A stretch of DNA of 64,000 bases from Leifsonia sp052114085. GTDB taxonomy: Bacteria; Actinomycetota; Actinomycetes; Actinomycetales; Microbacteriaceae. Below, in pieces: positions 7,316-16,201 of the stretch. Under the pieces are notes generated by a model, which searched no databases, had not been told where the DNA came from, and saw only the letters and a program-made list of their open reading frames with translations. The translations under genes and the position numbers were made by a program. The stretch is from positions 434,001-498,000 of the forward strand of contig NZ_JBFREB010000001.1 of NCBI RefSeq assembly GCF_052114085.1, in the 5' to 3' direction. The first letter of the stretch is position 1. Every line of letters begins with the position of its first letter.

Positions 7316-8524
7316 ATGGCCTCCACCGCGCCCGCCGGGCCGCAGACCCGCCCGCAGCGCCCGGCGCTGGCCCGTCCGCGCTCCTGCGTCGTCAGCGGGG
7401 TCTCCGTCGCGCTGGCCGATCACCTGGGGTGGCCTGTCGCCGCGGTGCGCTGGGTCTTCGTCGGTGCCGCTTTCCTGGGCGGGGGCGGCATCCTGCTCTA
7501 CCTCTGGCTGTGGGCGCTGACACCGTTGCGCGCGCCGTCGTCGTACGACCCCGCGGATGGCGTCCGTCGCCGGGTCAACGTGCCCTGGGTGCTGGCGGGA
7601 GCGGGCGCGGCCGCGGGGATCGCGGCGATCGTGCTGGCCGCCGGGGGTGCGCTCGGTGCCGGCTTCGCTGCGCTCGTCGCCACCGCCGGCCTCCTCGTGG
7701 TGGCCGTCGCGTGGGAACAGCTCGCCGATGAGGAACCCGCAGCATTCGCCCCGCTCACGCCGACGGTCTTCCGCGTCGCGTGCGGCGCGTTCCTGGTTGT
7801 CGTCGCCCTCGCGCTGGCCGTGACGCAGGACGCGGGAGGTCCGGGCATCCTGTGGCTGGGCATCCTGATCACCACGTTCGCCGGCGCGGCCGTGCTGGTG
7901 GCGCCGTGGGGGCTGCGGCTGTGGCGGGAGCTCATCTCCGAGCGCACCGCCCGCATCAAGGAGGAGCAGCGAGCCGAGATGGCTGCTCATCTCCACGACT
8001 CGGTGCTGCAGACGCTCGCGCTCATTCAGAACCGGGCCGGCGCCTCCAGCGAGGTGGGGAGGATCGCGCGGGCGCAGGAGAGGGAGCTCCGCGACTGGCT
8101 GTTCGCCGAGGCCGCGGTGGGCGCGCCCGGCGAGGAACGCGACCTGGCCGGCGAGCTCCGGGAGGTCGCGGTGGCGCTGGAAGTGGACCACGCCGTGCAT
8201 TTCGAAGTGGTGTCGGTCGGGGAGCCGGTGCGGAACGCCCCCTCCGAACTGGGAGCGGCCGCTCGCGAGGCGATGCTCAACGCCGCACGCCACGCCGGAG
8301 GCGAGGTCTCGGTCTATATCGAGCGCACGCCGGAGAGCGCGGACGTGTTCGTCCGCGACCGCGGCCCCGGATTCGATGTCGGCGCGCTTCCCGAAGGGCG
8401 GCTGGGGGTCCGAGAATCGATCATCGGGCGCATGCGGCGCGCCGGTGGCCAGGCAACGGTCACTGCGCGCGAGACCGGTACCGAGATCCACCTGACCATC
8501 GACATCCCGAGCGAGACGACATGA
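7316..8524 (+). CDS. PspC-domain sensor histidine kinase
   Basis: 402-residue HisKA_3-type kinase. Residues about 20-60 form a PspC domain (SCVVSGVSVALADHLGWPVA), followed by paired membrane helices to about residue 200. The phospho-acceptor motif is MAAHLHDSVLQTLALIQ with the histidine near residue 227. The C-terminal HATPase has the N-box EAMLNAARHAGG and the G-box DRGPGFDVG. It autophosphorylates and passes phosphate to the LuxR-type regulator encoded next, whose start overlaps this stop by 4 nt. The ATG is preferred over a TTG four codons upstream. The combined PspC and kinase layout suggests direct sensing of membrane state, related in design to LiaS/VraS-type cell-envelope sensors. Confidence 0.88.
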   Translation: MASTAPAGPQTRPQRPALARPRSCVVSGVSVALADHLGWPVAAVRWVFVGAAFLGGGGILLYLWLWALTPLRAPSSYDPADGVRRRVNVPWVLAGAGAAAGIAAIVLAAGGALGAGFAALVATAGLLVVAVAWEQLADEEPAAFAPLTPTVFRVACGAFLVVVALALAVTQDAGGPGILWLGILITTFAGAAVLVAPWGLRLWRELISERTARIKEEQRAEMAAHLHDSVLQTLALIQNRAGASSEVGRIARAQERELRDWLFAEAAVGAPGEERDLAGELREVAVALEVDHAVHFEVVSVGEPVRNAPSELGAAAREAMLNAARHAGGEVSVYIERTPESADVFVRDRGPGFDVGALPEGRLGVRESIIGRMRRAGGQATVTARETGTEIHLTIDIPSETT

Positions 8525-9195
8525 GCGAACAGATCAACACCCCTCGATCCGTCACGGTCGTGGTGGTCGACGACCACTCCATCTTCCGGTCCGGCCTGCG
8601 CGCAGACCTCGACGGGCGACTGGATGTGGTGGGCGAGGCCGCCGATGTGGATGCCGCGGTCGCGGTCATCCTCGAGACGCGTCCCGAGGTGGTGCTCCTC
8701 GACGTGCACCTCCCCGGCGGCGCGGGTGGTGGGGGAGCGGAGGTGATCCGCCGGACAGCGGGAGAGGCGTCGGCGACGCGCTTCCTCGCACTGAGTGTGT
8801 CGGACGCTGCCGACGACGTGGTCGGGGTCATCCGCGCCGGCGCTCGCGGGTACCTCACGAAGGGCAGTTCCGGGCGGCAGGTGAGCGACGCGGTGCTGGC
8901 GGTGGCCGGCGGCGACGCCGTGTTCTCGCCGCGGCTGGCCGGTTTCGTGCTGGACGCCTTCGGAGCGGCCTCCGGCGAGCAGGCCGAGTCGACCGACGAG
9001 CTGGACCGCCTGTCGGCGCGGGAGAGGGAGGTCATGCGGCTCATCGCTCGCGGCTACGCCTACAAGGAGGTGGCGTCCGAGCTGTTCATCTCGATCAAGA
9101 CCGTCGAGACCCATGTCTCCGCTGTGCTCCGCAAGCTGCAGCTGTCGTCGCGGCACGAACTGACCGCGTGGGCGCTGGAGCGCAAGCTCCTGTAG
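8521..9195 (+). CDS. LuxR/NarL-type response regulator
   Basis: 224 residues. The receiver domain has the acidic pair DD at 17-18, phospho-acceptor Asp61 in VVLLDVHLP and the later Lys in GYLTKGS. The C-terminal helix-turn-helix matches LuxR_C (LSAREREVMRLIARGYAYKE, then SIKTVETHVSAVLRKL). It is the cognate regulator of the preceding PspC-kinase, coupled by an ATGA overlap. Likely targets are the divergent PspC operon and envelope genes, by analogy with other PspC-linked regulators; no operator is evident to me. Confidence 0.93.
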   Translation: MSEQINTPRSVTVVVVDDHSIFRSGLRADLDGRLDVVGEAADVDAAVAVILETRPEVVLLDVHLPGGAGGGGAEVIRRTAGEASATRFLALSVSDAADDVVGVIRAGARGYLTKGSSGRQVSDAVLAVAGGDAVFSPRLAGFVLDAFGAASGEQAESTDELDRLSAREREVMRLIARGYAYKEVASELFISIKTVETHVSAVLRKLQLSSRHELTAWALERKLL

Positions 9196-9389
9196 TGGCC
9201 GCTTTGCGGGTGACGGGCGGCGTCCCGTACACTTGACGCGGTGGTTGAATCTGCCAAGCTTTTCTGCGCCTTTTTTCGAGGCTGGCGGTGGCAGCGCGAC
9301 TGCCCCCGCTTGGGCATCCGCAGCACGTTCGGATGTTCGATCGGCTAGCCTTGAGACCGGACGCGGAGAGGGTGACGATTCGCTTTCCT

Positions 9390-9462
<73 letters not shown>

Positions 9463-9504
9463 CAAGTCGGCATTCCGATGCCGATCCACGAAAGGTGTAA
9501 CGAG

Positions 9505-9777
9505 GTGGCCCGAAAGGTAATCGACGAGCCGAGCGAGGAGATCGTCGCCAACGCGAAGAAGGATCGCGCCGCGCGGCGCAACCCCTTCGCGCGGATCGCC
9601 CTGTTCATCCGGCAGGTCATCGGCGAACTCAAGAAGGTCGTCACGCCGACCCGCAAGGAGCTCTTCAGCTACACCGGCGTGGTGCTCGTATTCGTGATCA
9701 TCATGATGGCTCTCGTGTCACTCCTTGACTGGGTGTTCGGCATGGGTGTCGTCTGGGTCTTCGGAAACCCGAAGTAG
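9505..9777 (+). CDS. secE: Preprotein translocase subunit SecE
   Basis: 90-residue single-span subunit of the SecYEG translocon in the cytoplasmic membrane. The charged N-terminus leads to the conserved amphipathic helix FARIALFIRQVIGELKKVVT, then TRKELFSYTGVVLVFVIIMM begins the membrane helix. The GTG (VARKVIDEPSEE) is chosen as start because AAAGG and GAGG lie upstream; an in-frame ATG at 9478 is possible but overlaps the spacer after tRNA-Trp. nusG follows after 64 nt, as in most bacteria. Confidence 0.93.
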   Translation: MARKVIDEPSEEIVANAKKDRAARRNPFARIALFIRQVIGELKKVVTPTRKELFSYTGVVLVFVIIMMALVSLLDWVFGMGVVWVFGNPK

Positions 9778-9841
9778 ACGACGTCGAACGGGCCGTGCTG
9801 GACTTCCCGGCACACATTCGGCCCTCCCGACAAGAAATGGA

Positions 9842-10774
9842 ATGAATTCAGTGTCTGAGACGAATCGCGACGACGTGGACTGGGCTCCGGCTGCGGAGCA
9901 GTCCTCCGAAGACGACGAAGCACAGACCGGCAACGTCCTCGCGAGCGAGGACGAAGCGTCCGACTCCGCCGAGCACGAAGCGCTGCACGTCGTTTCCGAC
10001 GACGGCACCGAGATCGACCTCGACGCTGTGCTGGACGCCATGGCGGAAGCGGTCGACCCCGAGGCCGACCGTGCCGTGGACGAGGCCCTCGAGGTCGACA
10101 GCGAAGACGAGGCCGAGGCCGCACAGCTCGCCGTCGAGGACGAGGAAGACGAGTCCGTCGCCGACCCCTACGAGGCGTTCCGTACCGAACTGCGCTCCAA
10201 GATGGGCAAGTGGTACGTCATCCACTCGTACGCCGGCTTCGAGCGTCGGGTGAAGTCCAACATCGAGAACCGCATGGTGTCGATGAACATGGAGGACTTC
10301 ATCTACGAGGTCCAGGTCCCCATGGAGGACGTCGTCGAGATCAAGAACGGCCAGCGCAAGATGGTCAACCGCGTGCGCATCCCGGGCTACGTGCTCGTGC
10401 GCATGGATCTCAACGAGGACAGCTGGTCGGTCGTCCGCCACACGCCGGGCGTCACCGGCTTCGTCGGCAACGCCCACAACCCCACGCCGCTGCGCTTCGA
10501 GGAGGCCTTCTCGATGTTGAAGAGCCTCGTCCAGATCGAGGCCGCGCCGGCCAAGGGTAATGCGAAGGGTCAGAAGACCGCCGCGCGCGTCATCCCCGCC
10601 GAGGTCGACTTCGAGATCGGCGAGACGATCACCATCAAGGAGGGCTCGTTCGCGGGCCTGCCCGGCTCCATCAGCGAGATCAAGCCGGAGAGCGGCAAGC
10701 TCACCGTGCTCGTCTCCCTGTTCGAGCGCGAGACGCCGGTCGAGCTCAGCTTCGACCAGGTCACCAAGCTCTAG
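9842..10774 (+). CDS. nusG: Transcription termination/antitermination factor NusG
   Basis: 310 residues. The first 120 residues are a very acidic extension typical of actinobacteria (many Asp, Glu and Ala). The NGN domain starts at KMGKWYVIHSYAGFERRVKS and ends near VTGFVGN; the KOW domain is FEIGETITIKEGSFAGLPG. NusG binds RNA polymerase and links it to Rho or ribosomes. ATG at 9842 is used; a GTG at 9851 would remove three residues and is equally possible, as neither has an ideal ribosome-binding site. Followed by rplK after 119 nt. Confidence 0.95.
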   Translation: MNSVSETNRDDVDWAPAAEQSSEDDEAQTGNVLASEDEASDSAEHEALHVVSDDGTEIDLDAVLDAMAEAVDPEADRAVDEALEVDSEDEAEAAQLAVEDEEDESVADPYEAFRTELRSKMGKWYVIHSYAGFERRVKSNIENRMVSMNMEDFIYEVQVPMEDVVEIKNGQRKMVNRVRIPGYVLVRMDLNEDSWSVVRHTPGVTGFVGNAHNPTPLRFEEAFSMLKSLVQIEAAPAKGNAKGQKTAARVIPAEVDFEIGETITIKEGSFAGLPGSISEIKPESGKLTVLVSLFERETPVELSFDQVTKL

Positions 10775-10893
10775 GGAACATCCAGAGCCTCCCCACTGTT
10801 TTTCAATTCACCGGGTCTCGGAAGGGCCGAGAAACCGGGAGAGCGCACACGGCTGCGGCCTGAGTCGCTCGAATACACAAAGAAGGAAGAGAC

Positions 10894-11325
10894 ATGGCAC
10901 CGAAGAAGAAGGTCACCGGTCTGATCAAGCTTCAGATCAACGCCGGCGCCGCTAACCCGGCCCCGCCCATCGGCCCGGCCCTGGGTCAGCACGGCGTGAA
11001 CATCATGGAGTTCTGCAAGGCCTACAACGCGGCCACCGAGTCGCAGCGCGGCAACGTCATCCCGGTCGAGATCACCGTCTACGAGGACCGCTCGTTCACG
11101 TTCGTCCTGAAGACCCCGCCGGCCGCCGAGCTGATCAAGAAGGCTGCAGGCGTCCCCAAGGGCTCCGGCGTCCCGCACACCAACAAGGTCGGCAAGCTGA
11201 CCCAGGAGCAGGTGCGCGCCATCGCCGAGCAGAAGATGGTCGACCTCAACGCCAACGACATCGACGCGGCGTCGAAGATCATCGCAGGCACCGCCCGTTC
11301 GATGGGCATCACGGTCGAGGCCTGA
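10894..11325 (+). CDS. rplK: 50S ribosomal protein L11
   Basis: 143 residues, full length. Sequence begins MAPKKKVTGLIKLQINAGAA and contains the conserved PAPPIGPALGQHGVNIMEFC. L11 binds the GTPase-associated region of 23S rRNA. An AAGGAAGAG ribosome-binding site lies before the ATG. The 119-nt leader after nusG could host an L1-binding control site, as known in other bacteria, but I cannot confirm it. Forms an operon with rplA. Confidence 0.98.
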   Translation: MAPKKKVTGLIKLQINAGAANPAPPIGPALGQHGVNIMEFCKAYNAATESQRGNVIPVEITVYEDRSFTFVLKTPPAAELIKKAAGVPKGSGVPHTNKVGKLTQEQVRAIAEQKMVDLNANDIDAASKIIAGTARSMGITVEA

Positions 11326-11398
11326 GGCCCCGACTCCACCAGACATCTCGTGGAAGAGCCGGCCAGGCTCGCACCACATTCTCGTTAGGAGAAATCTC

Positions 11399-12088
11399 AT
11401 GGCACAGAAGTCAAAGGCCTACCGGGCCGCGGCCGACAAGATCGAGGCCGGAAAGTTCTACACCCCCGAGGAGGCTGTCGCCCTCGCCCGGGAGACCGGC
11501 TCCGCCAAGTTCAACTCGACCGTCGAGGTCGCGCTGAAGCTGGGTGTCGACCCCCGTAAGGCGGACCAGATGGTCCGCGGTACCGTCATCCTTCCTCACG
11601 GCACGGGCAAGACCGCCCGCGTCATCGTGTTCGCCACCGGCCCTGCGGCCGAGGCGGCCATCGCCGCGGGTGCGGATGAGGTCGGCGGCGCCGAGCTCAT
11701 CGAGAAGGTCGCCGGTGGTTACACCGACTTCGACTCGGCCGTCTCCACCCCGGAGCTCATGGGCCAGGTCGGACGACTCGGCAAGGTGCTGGGCCCGCGC
11801 GGCCTCATGCCGAACCCGAAGACCGGCACCGTCACCCCGGATGTGGCCAAGGCCGTCTCCGACATCAAGGGCGGAAAGATCGAGTTCCGCGTCGACAAGC
11901 ACGCCAACGTGCACTTCGTCGTGGGCAAGGCCGGCTTCACCGCCGAGCAGCTGAACGACAACATCACCACCGCTCTCGAAGAGGTCGTGCGTCTGAAGCC
12001 GTCCGCCGCGAAGGGACGTTACATCCAGAAGGGCGCCGTGTCGACCACGTTCGGCCCGGGCATCCCGCTGGACGTCAACGCCATCTGA
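11399..12088 (+). CDS. rplA: 50S ribosomal protein L1
   Basis: 229 residues, usual length. Shows the L1 signature region GKVLGPRGLMPNPKTGTVTP and the conserved C-terminal domain I end. L1 forms the mobile stalk near the E site and in many bacteria represses its own rplK-rplA operon by binding the mRNA leader. AGGAG precedes the ATG. The gene ends the cluster and is followed by a strong terminator; rplJ-rplL, usually adjacent, are 30 kb away. Confidence 0.98.
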   Translation: MAQKSKAYRAAADKIEAGKFYTPEEAVALARETGSAKFNSTVEVALKLGVDPRKADQMVRGTVILPHGTGKTARVIVFATGPAAEAAIAAGADEVGGAELIEKVAGGYTDFDSAVSTPELMGQVGRLGKVLGPRGLMPNPKTGTVTPDVAKAVSDIKGGKIEFRVDKHANVHFVVGKAGFTAEQLNDNITTALEEVVRLKPSAAKGRYIQKGAVSTTFGPGIPLDVNAI

Positions 12089-12106
12089 GTTCGTTCCACG
12101 AACATC

Positions 12107-12154
12107 CCGACGGGGTCGGGGCCGCACGCCGGCCCCGGCCCCGTCGGCGTTTTC
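12107..12154 (+). terminator. Terminator after rplA
   Basis: GC-rich hairpin CCGACGGGG...CCCCGTCGG with an inner GGGGCCG/CGGCCCC pairing and a following CGTTTTCC tail. It closes the secE-nusG-rplKA transcription block. Confidence 0.85.
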
Positions 12155-12326
12155 CTGGCCGGGCCGGGATGTTTTGCGCGGTGAGGATCCTTCATCAGGA
12201 GCAACGATCCCGACAGGCCTTTCTACCCCCTCTTGTGGCGGTAGAACACGCGGGTTTAGGGTCACTCCTGTCGCGCGTCGCGCGGCGGCTCGCCGCAGAG
12301 CCGGTCCGATACGAAGGATGACATTC

Positions 12327-14318
12327 ATGGCACTTCGCACCCCCCGATCCCTTCACAAGAGGGCGCTCGGGATCATCGCCACCACGTCCGCCGTGGTGGC
12401 TTTGTCATTGGCGGGAGCATCCGCGGCCGGCGCAGCCGACCGGGTGCCCTACGCCGGCTCCGTCCCCGCGTGGGCCACCGCCGCGAACGACACGGGCGCG
12501 GCCCCCGCCGACACCACGGTGCAGGGCGAGATCTACCTGCCCCTGCGCGACCAGAAGGGTGCAGAGGCGCTCGCCAAGGCCGTCTCGAACCCGCTGGACC
12601 GTGGCTACCGCAAGGCGCTGTCGCCGCAGCAGTGGATCAACCGGTTCTCACCGACGAAGCCGGACTTCGACTCCATCGTCAACTTCATCAAGGCCGCCGG
12701 CCTCACCATCCAGGGGGTGCCCGACAGTCGCCAGTACGTCGTCTTCCGCGGGACGCCCGACCAGCTCGGCTCCGTCTTCGGCACCTCGCTGCACTCGTTC
12801 AAGCACCAGGGCAAGGAGCTGATCGCCCCGGCCTCGGCGCCATCGGTCCCGGCAGCCATCGCCGGTAAGGTCTCGGCGATCAGCCTGGAGCAGTCGCGCA
12901 CCACAACGCGCCCCGACTCGATCAAGCAGGGTGACCTGGGCACCACGGCGGCGCCCTTCGCGCAGCGCAAGGCCGCGGCCGCACCGGTCGTCGATGCGCC
13001 GTGCTCGCACTACATCGGCGAGCACACCGCGACCATGCCGGCGGCCTACGGCAAGACGCAGTTCAACACGAACATCTGCGGCTACACCCCGCAGCAGCTG
13101 CGTAGCGCCTACGGTCTCGACACCCTCGGCAAGCAGGGCGTCAACGGCACCGGACAGACCGTCGCAATCATCGACGCGTACGCGAGCCCCAGCATTCTGA
13201 AGGACGCCAACAGCTACTCGCAGCAGAACGGCGAGCCGGGTCTGACGAACTCCAGCTACCAGCAGCTCGTGCCGCAGCCCAGCCAGTTCACCGACCAGGA
13301 CCTCTGCCAGCAGCCCAGCGGATGGCAGGGCGAGCAGACGCTCGACGTCGAGTCCGTCCACGCGATCGCACCGGGTGCGCGCATCCTGTACGTCGGCGGT
13401 ACCGACTGCTCGGGCGGCCTCGACATCGCGATGTCGAAGATCCTCGACAACAAGCTCGCCAACATCGTCAGCAACAGCTACGGAAACGTGGGCGAGGCGG
13501 TCCCGGCGGACGTGATCCAGGGCGAGGTGAACCTGCAGCTCCAGGCCGCGGGTGAGGGAATCGGGCTCTACTTCTCCAGCGGTGACAACGGTGACGAGAC
13601 GATCAACCTCGGCTACGCGTCGCCGGACTTCCCGGCCTCCTCCCCGTGGGTGACCTCGGTGGGCGGCACAAGCACTGCGATCGACAAGAACGGCAAGATC
13701 GCGTGGGAGACCGGCTGGGGCGACATCCTCGACAAGGTCCAGAAGGGCACCGACGGCACGCTGAGCTACACGGCGCCTCTGCCGGGTGACCTGTACGGCG
13801 GCGGCGCGGGTGGCGGCGTCAGCGCCGTATTCGCCCAGCCCGACTACCAGCGCGGAGTCGTTCCGGCGGCGCTCGCCCAGGGCAAGCGCGTCTCGCCTGA
13901 CGTCGCGGCGCTGGCCGACCCGTACACCGGGTTCCTGATCGGCATCCGCCCGATCGTGGACGACACCACCCTGGCGACCGGCGACTACATCAACGAGACC
14001 TACGGCGGTACCTCGCTGGCCTCGCCGATCGTGGCCGCGCAGATCGCGATCGTGCAGCAGGCGACGCGGACCACCATCGGGTTCGCGAACCCCACACTGT
14101 ACGGCGTGAAGCGCATCCTGCCGAACGCGTTCCGGGATGTGGTCCCGCAGCCGACCCAGCAGGCGCTCGCCTACACCAGCGCTCGGAGTGGCAACAGCTA
14201 CCTCGTGTCGCTCGACCTGGACAGCTCGCTGAAGACGGCGAAGGGCTACGACGATGTCACCGGACTCGGCGGCGTCTCCTTCGACCTGCTCAGCTGGGTC
14301 GCGCAGGGCCGGCACTAG
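12327..14318 (+). CDS. Secreted sedolisin-type (S53) serine-carboxyl protease
   Basis: 663-residue preproprotein. A Sec signal peptide (ALGIIATTSAVVALSLAGAS, cleavage near AGA-ADR) precedes an activation prodomain (YLPLRDQKGAEALAKAV, then QWINRFSPTKPDF). The catalytic domain carries the S53 residues Glu336 and Asp340 in GEQTLDVES, oxyanion Asp420 in SSGDNGDE, and nucleophile Ser563 in GGTSLASP. A C-terminal DDVTGLGG resembles the calcium site. The family works at acidic pH outside the cell after self-removal of the prodomain. ATG at 12327 is preferred because GAAGGA lies 9 nt upstream; the ATG at 12318 directly abuts it. Monocistronic with a hairpin downstream. The supply of extracellular peptides is the probable role. 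Confidence 0.9.
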   Translation: MALRTPRSLHKRALGIIATTSAVVALSLAGASAAGAADRVPYAGSVPAWATAANDTGAAPADTTVQGEIYLPLRDQKGAEALAKAVSNPLDRGYRKALSPQQWINRFSPTKPDFDSIVNFIKAAGLTIQGVPDSRQYVVFRGTPDQLGSVFGTSLHSFKHQGKELIAPASAPSVPAAIAGKVSAISLEQSRTTTRPDSIKQGDLGTTAAPFAQRKAAAAPVVDAPCSHYIGEHTATMPAAYGKTQFNTNICGYTPQQLRSAYGLDTLGKQGVNGTGQTVAIIDAYASPSILKDANSYSQQNGEPGLTNSSYQQLVPQPSQFTDQDLCQQPSGWQGEQTLDVESVHAIAPGARILYVGGTDCSGGLDIAMSKILDNKLANIVSNSYGNVGEAVPADVIQGEVNLQLQAAGEGIGLYFSSGDNGDETINLGYASPDFPASSPWVTSVGGTSTAIDKNGKIAWETGWGDILDKVQKGTDGTLSYTAPLPGDLYGGGAGGGVSAVFAQPDYQRGVVPAALAQGKRVSPDVAALADPYTGFLIGIRPIVDDTTLATGDYINETYGGTSLASPIVAAQIAIVQQATRTTIGFANPTLYGVKRILPNAFRDVVPQPTQQALAYTSARSGNSYLVSLDLDSSLKTAKGYDDVTGLGGVSFDLLSWVAQGRH

Positions 14319-14332
14319 CCGCACCGCACACC

Positions 14333-14368
14333 GGACCGGTCGTCTCCCACGCGGGAGGCGGCCGGTCC
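14333..14368 (+). terminator. Terminator after the S53 protease gene
   Basis: Inverted repeat GGACCGG...CCGGTCC with an inner CTCCC/GGGAG stem, 15 nt after the protease stop. The T-tract is short, but position and stem strength support a terminator. Confidence 0.65.
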
Positions 14369-14390
14369 GCTGTCCCTCTAGGCTGGACCG

Positions 14391-14927
14391 GTGACCGTCA
14401 CCATCCGCCAGGCGACCACCGGCGACGAGGCCGCTCTGGCCGCTGTCGCCGCCGTGACCTTCCCGCTCGCCTGCCCTCCGCACACCACCGACGAGGCGAA
14501 AGCCGCGTTCATCGCCTCCGTGCTGTCGGAGGAGCGATTCGCGGACTACCTGGCCGACGACGCCCGCCGTCTGCTGGTGGCGGAGGATGACGACGGTTCG
14601 GCCATCGGCTACACGATGGTGAACCTCGGAGAGCCTTCGGACGAGGATGTGCGCGGCTCCCTCCGCATCCGCCCGACTGCCGAGCTGAGCAAGTGCTACG
14701 TCCTGCCGGGCCACCAGGGCGCGGGAGTCGCAGGGCTGCTCATGGCCGAAAGCCTGCGGGTCGCCCAGGACGCCGGAGCCCGGGGGATGTGGCTGGGTGT
14801 CAACGAGGAGAACGGCCGCGCTCAGCGGTTCTACGGCAAGCACGGCTTCGAGCGCGTCGGCGCGAAGCGCTTCCTGGTCGGTGAGCGCTACGAGGACGAC
14901 TGGGTGATGGAGCGCCCGCTCGGCTAG
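14391..14927 (+). CDS. GNAT-family N-acetyltransferase
   Basis: 178 residues with the GNAT fold: N-terminal TIRQATTGDEAAL, the acetyl-CoA binding loop region KCYVLPGHQGAGVAGLLMAE, and the C-terminal NGRAQRFYGKHGFERVG motif common in this family. It would transfer an acetyl group from acetyl-CoA to an unknown amine. The GTG start is supported by TAGGCT exactly 6 nt upstream (leaderless layout). It stands alone between the protease and a convergent oxidoreductase. Confidence 0.88.
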   Translation: MTVTIRQATTGDEAALAAVAAVTFPLACPPHTTDEAKAAFIASVLSEERFADYLADDARRLLVAEDDDGSAIGYTMVNLGEPSDEDVRGSLRIRPTAELSKCYVLPGHQGAGVAGLLMAESLRVAQDAGARGMWLGVNEENGRAQRFYGKHGFERVGAKRFLVGERYEDDWVMERPLG

Positions 14928-14994
14928 TCCACGCCCTACGGCTCGAGCACATCGCGCCCAGATGCGCCCTTCCTCCGTCTCGAGGGCAGCGGGT

Positions 14995-15963
14995 TCAGCC
15001 CTCGGCGACCTTGACGACGACCTTCCCGCGGGTGTGGCCGCTCTCGACCGCCGCGTGAGCGTCGGCGATGCGGTCGAGCGGGAAGATCTGGTCGACGTGC
15101 ACGCGCACGTTGCCCGCTTCGAGCAGGCGGGCGATGACGGCCAGCGTGTTGCCGTCGGGCGCCACCTTGTAGTCCGTTCCACGCAGCCCTGCAGCCGCGA
15201 CGTCATCCGCGAATGTCGGCCAACTGCCGGTCGGAGCGTTGACCAGCAATCCGCCGGGGCGGAGCACGGAGAGGGAGCGGGTGCCCGTCTCATCGTGGAC
15301 GTTGCCGATCAGGTCGATGACCACGTCGGCGCCGTGCACGACCTCCTCGAAGCGGGTCGTCGTGTAGTCGATGACTTCCGCTGCACCGAGGGAGCGCAGC
15401 CAGGACGCCTTCTCGCCGGAGGCCGTCGCGATGACGTGGGCGCCGAAGTACGAGGCGAACTGCACGGCGAAGTGCCCGACGCCTCCGCTGCCGGCGTGGA
15501 TGAGCATCCGCTGGCCCTCGTGCGCTTTGGCGACCTCGACCACCATGCCCCACGCCGTCAGCGCGGCCAGCGGTGCGGCGGCCGCCTCGATGTGCGAGAG
15601 GGTGGCCGGTTTGCGGACGACACTGAGCGACGGGACGGACACGTACTCGGCGTAGCTGCCGCCGTATCGGGGCACCGGCACCATCCCGAACACCTCGTCG
15701 CCGGGCCGCAGGGGATGTGCGCTGTACGGCGACTCCATCACGACGCCGCTGAAGTCGTGACCGAGCACCGTGGGGAAGGAGTGGATGGCACCGAAGACGC
15801 CACGGCCGGCCCGCGTCTTCGCGTCGATCGGGTTCACGCTCGCGGCCACGACCTTGACCACGAACTCAGCGTTCACCCGGTCGGGATAGGGCGTGTCGCC
15901 GATGCGGAGAGCCTCCGGTCCGCCCGCGGCGTCCAGAAGCGCGGCTCGCATCGTCTTCGGCAT
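14995..15963 (-). CDS. NAD(P)-dependent quinone oxidoreductase-like MDR protein
   Basis: 322 residues of the medium-chain dehydrogenase/reductase superfamily, zinc-free type. The N-terminal GroES-like part has VNPIDAKTRAG and TVLGHDFSGVV; the nucleotide-binding motif is MLIHAGSGGVGHFAVQFA near residues 145-165. Family members reduce quinones or enones with NADPH. Single-gene unit transcribed toward the GNAT gene. Substrate cannot be told from sequence. Confidence 0.88.
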   Translation of the reverse strand: MPKTMRAALLDAAGGPEALRIGDTPYPDRVNAEFVVKVVAASVNPIDAKTRAGRGVFGAIHSFPTVLGHDFSGVVMESPYSAHPLRPGDEVFGMVPVPRYGGSYAEYVSVPSLSVVRKPATLSHIEAAAAPLAALTAWGMVVEVAKAHEGQRMLIHAGSGGVGHFAVQFASYFGAHVIATASGEKASWLRSLGAAEVIDYTTTRFEEVVHGADVVIDLIGNVHDETGTRSLSVLRPGGLLVNAPTGSWPTFADDVAAAGLRGTDYKVAPDGNTLAVIARLLEAGNVRVHVDQIFPLDRIADAHAAVESGHTRGKVVVKVAEG

Positions 15964-16201
15964 CGGTCGTCCCCTCGTCGGTGGCCGTCCTGGTTCATGG
16001 CCGGCGCGGCTGTTCTCGGTCGGTCACGCCAGTCAATCCTGCCCGTGAGTCACCGGTGTTACGGTCGGGTCACCACATGTGAACAGTCTGTTTCCGATAC
16101 CCCCAGGCCGTTCTCAGCGGTATGCCGGTTAGGATGCTGCGACCCGGATCGACCTCACTCGAGGGGCCGGAAGCATCAGAGGACGATCCGAGGAGCGACA
16201 G

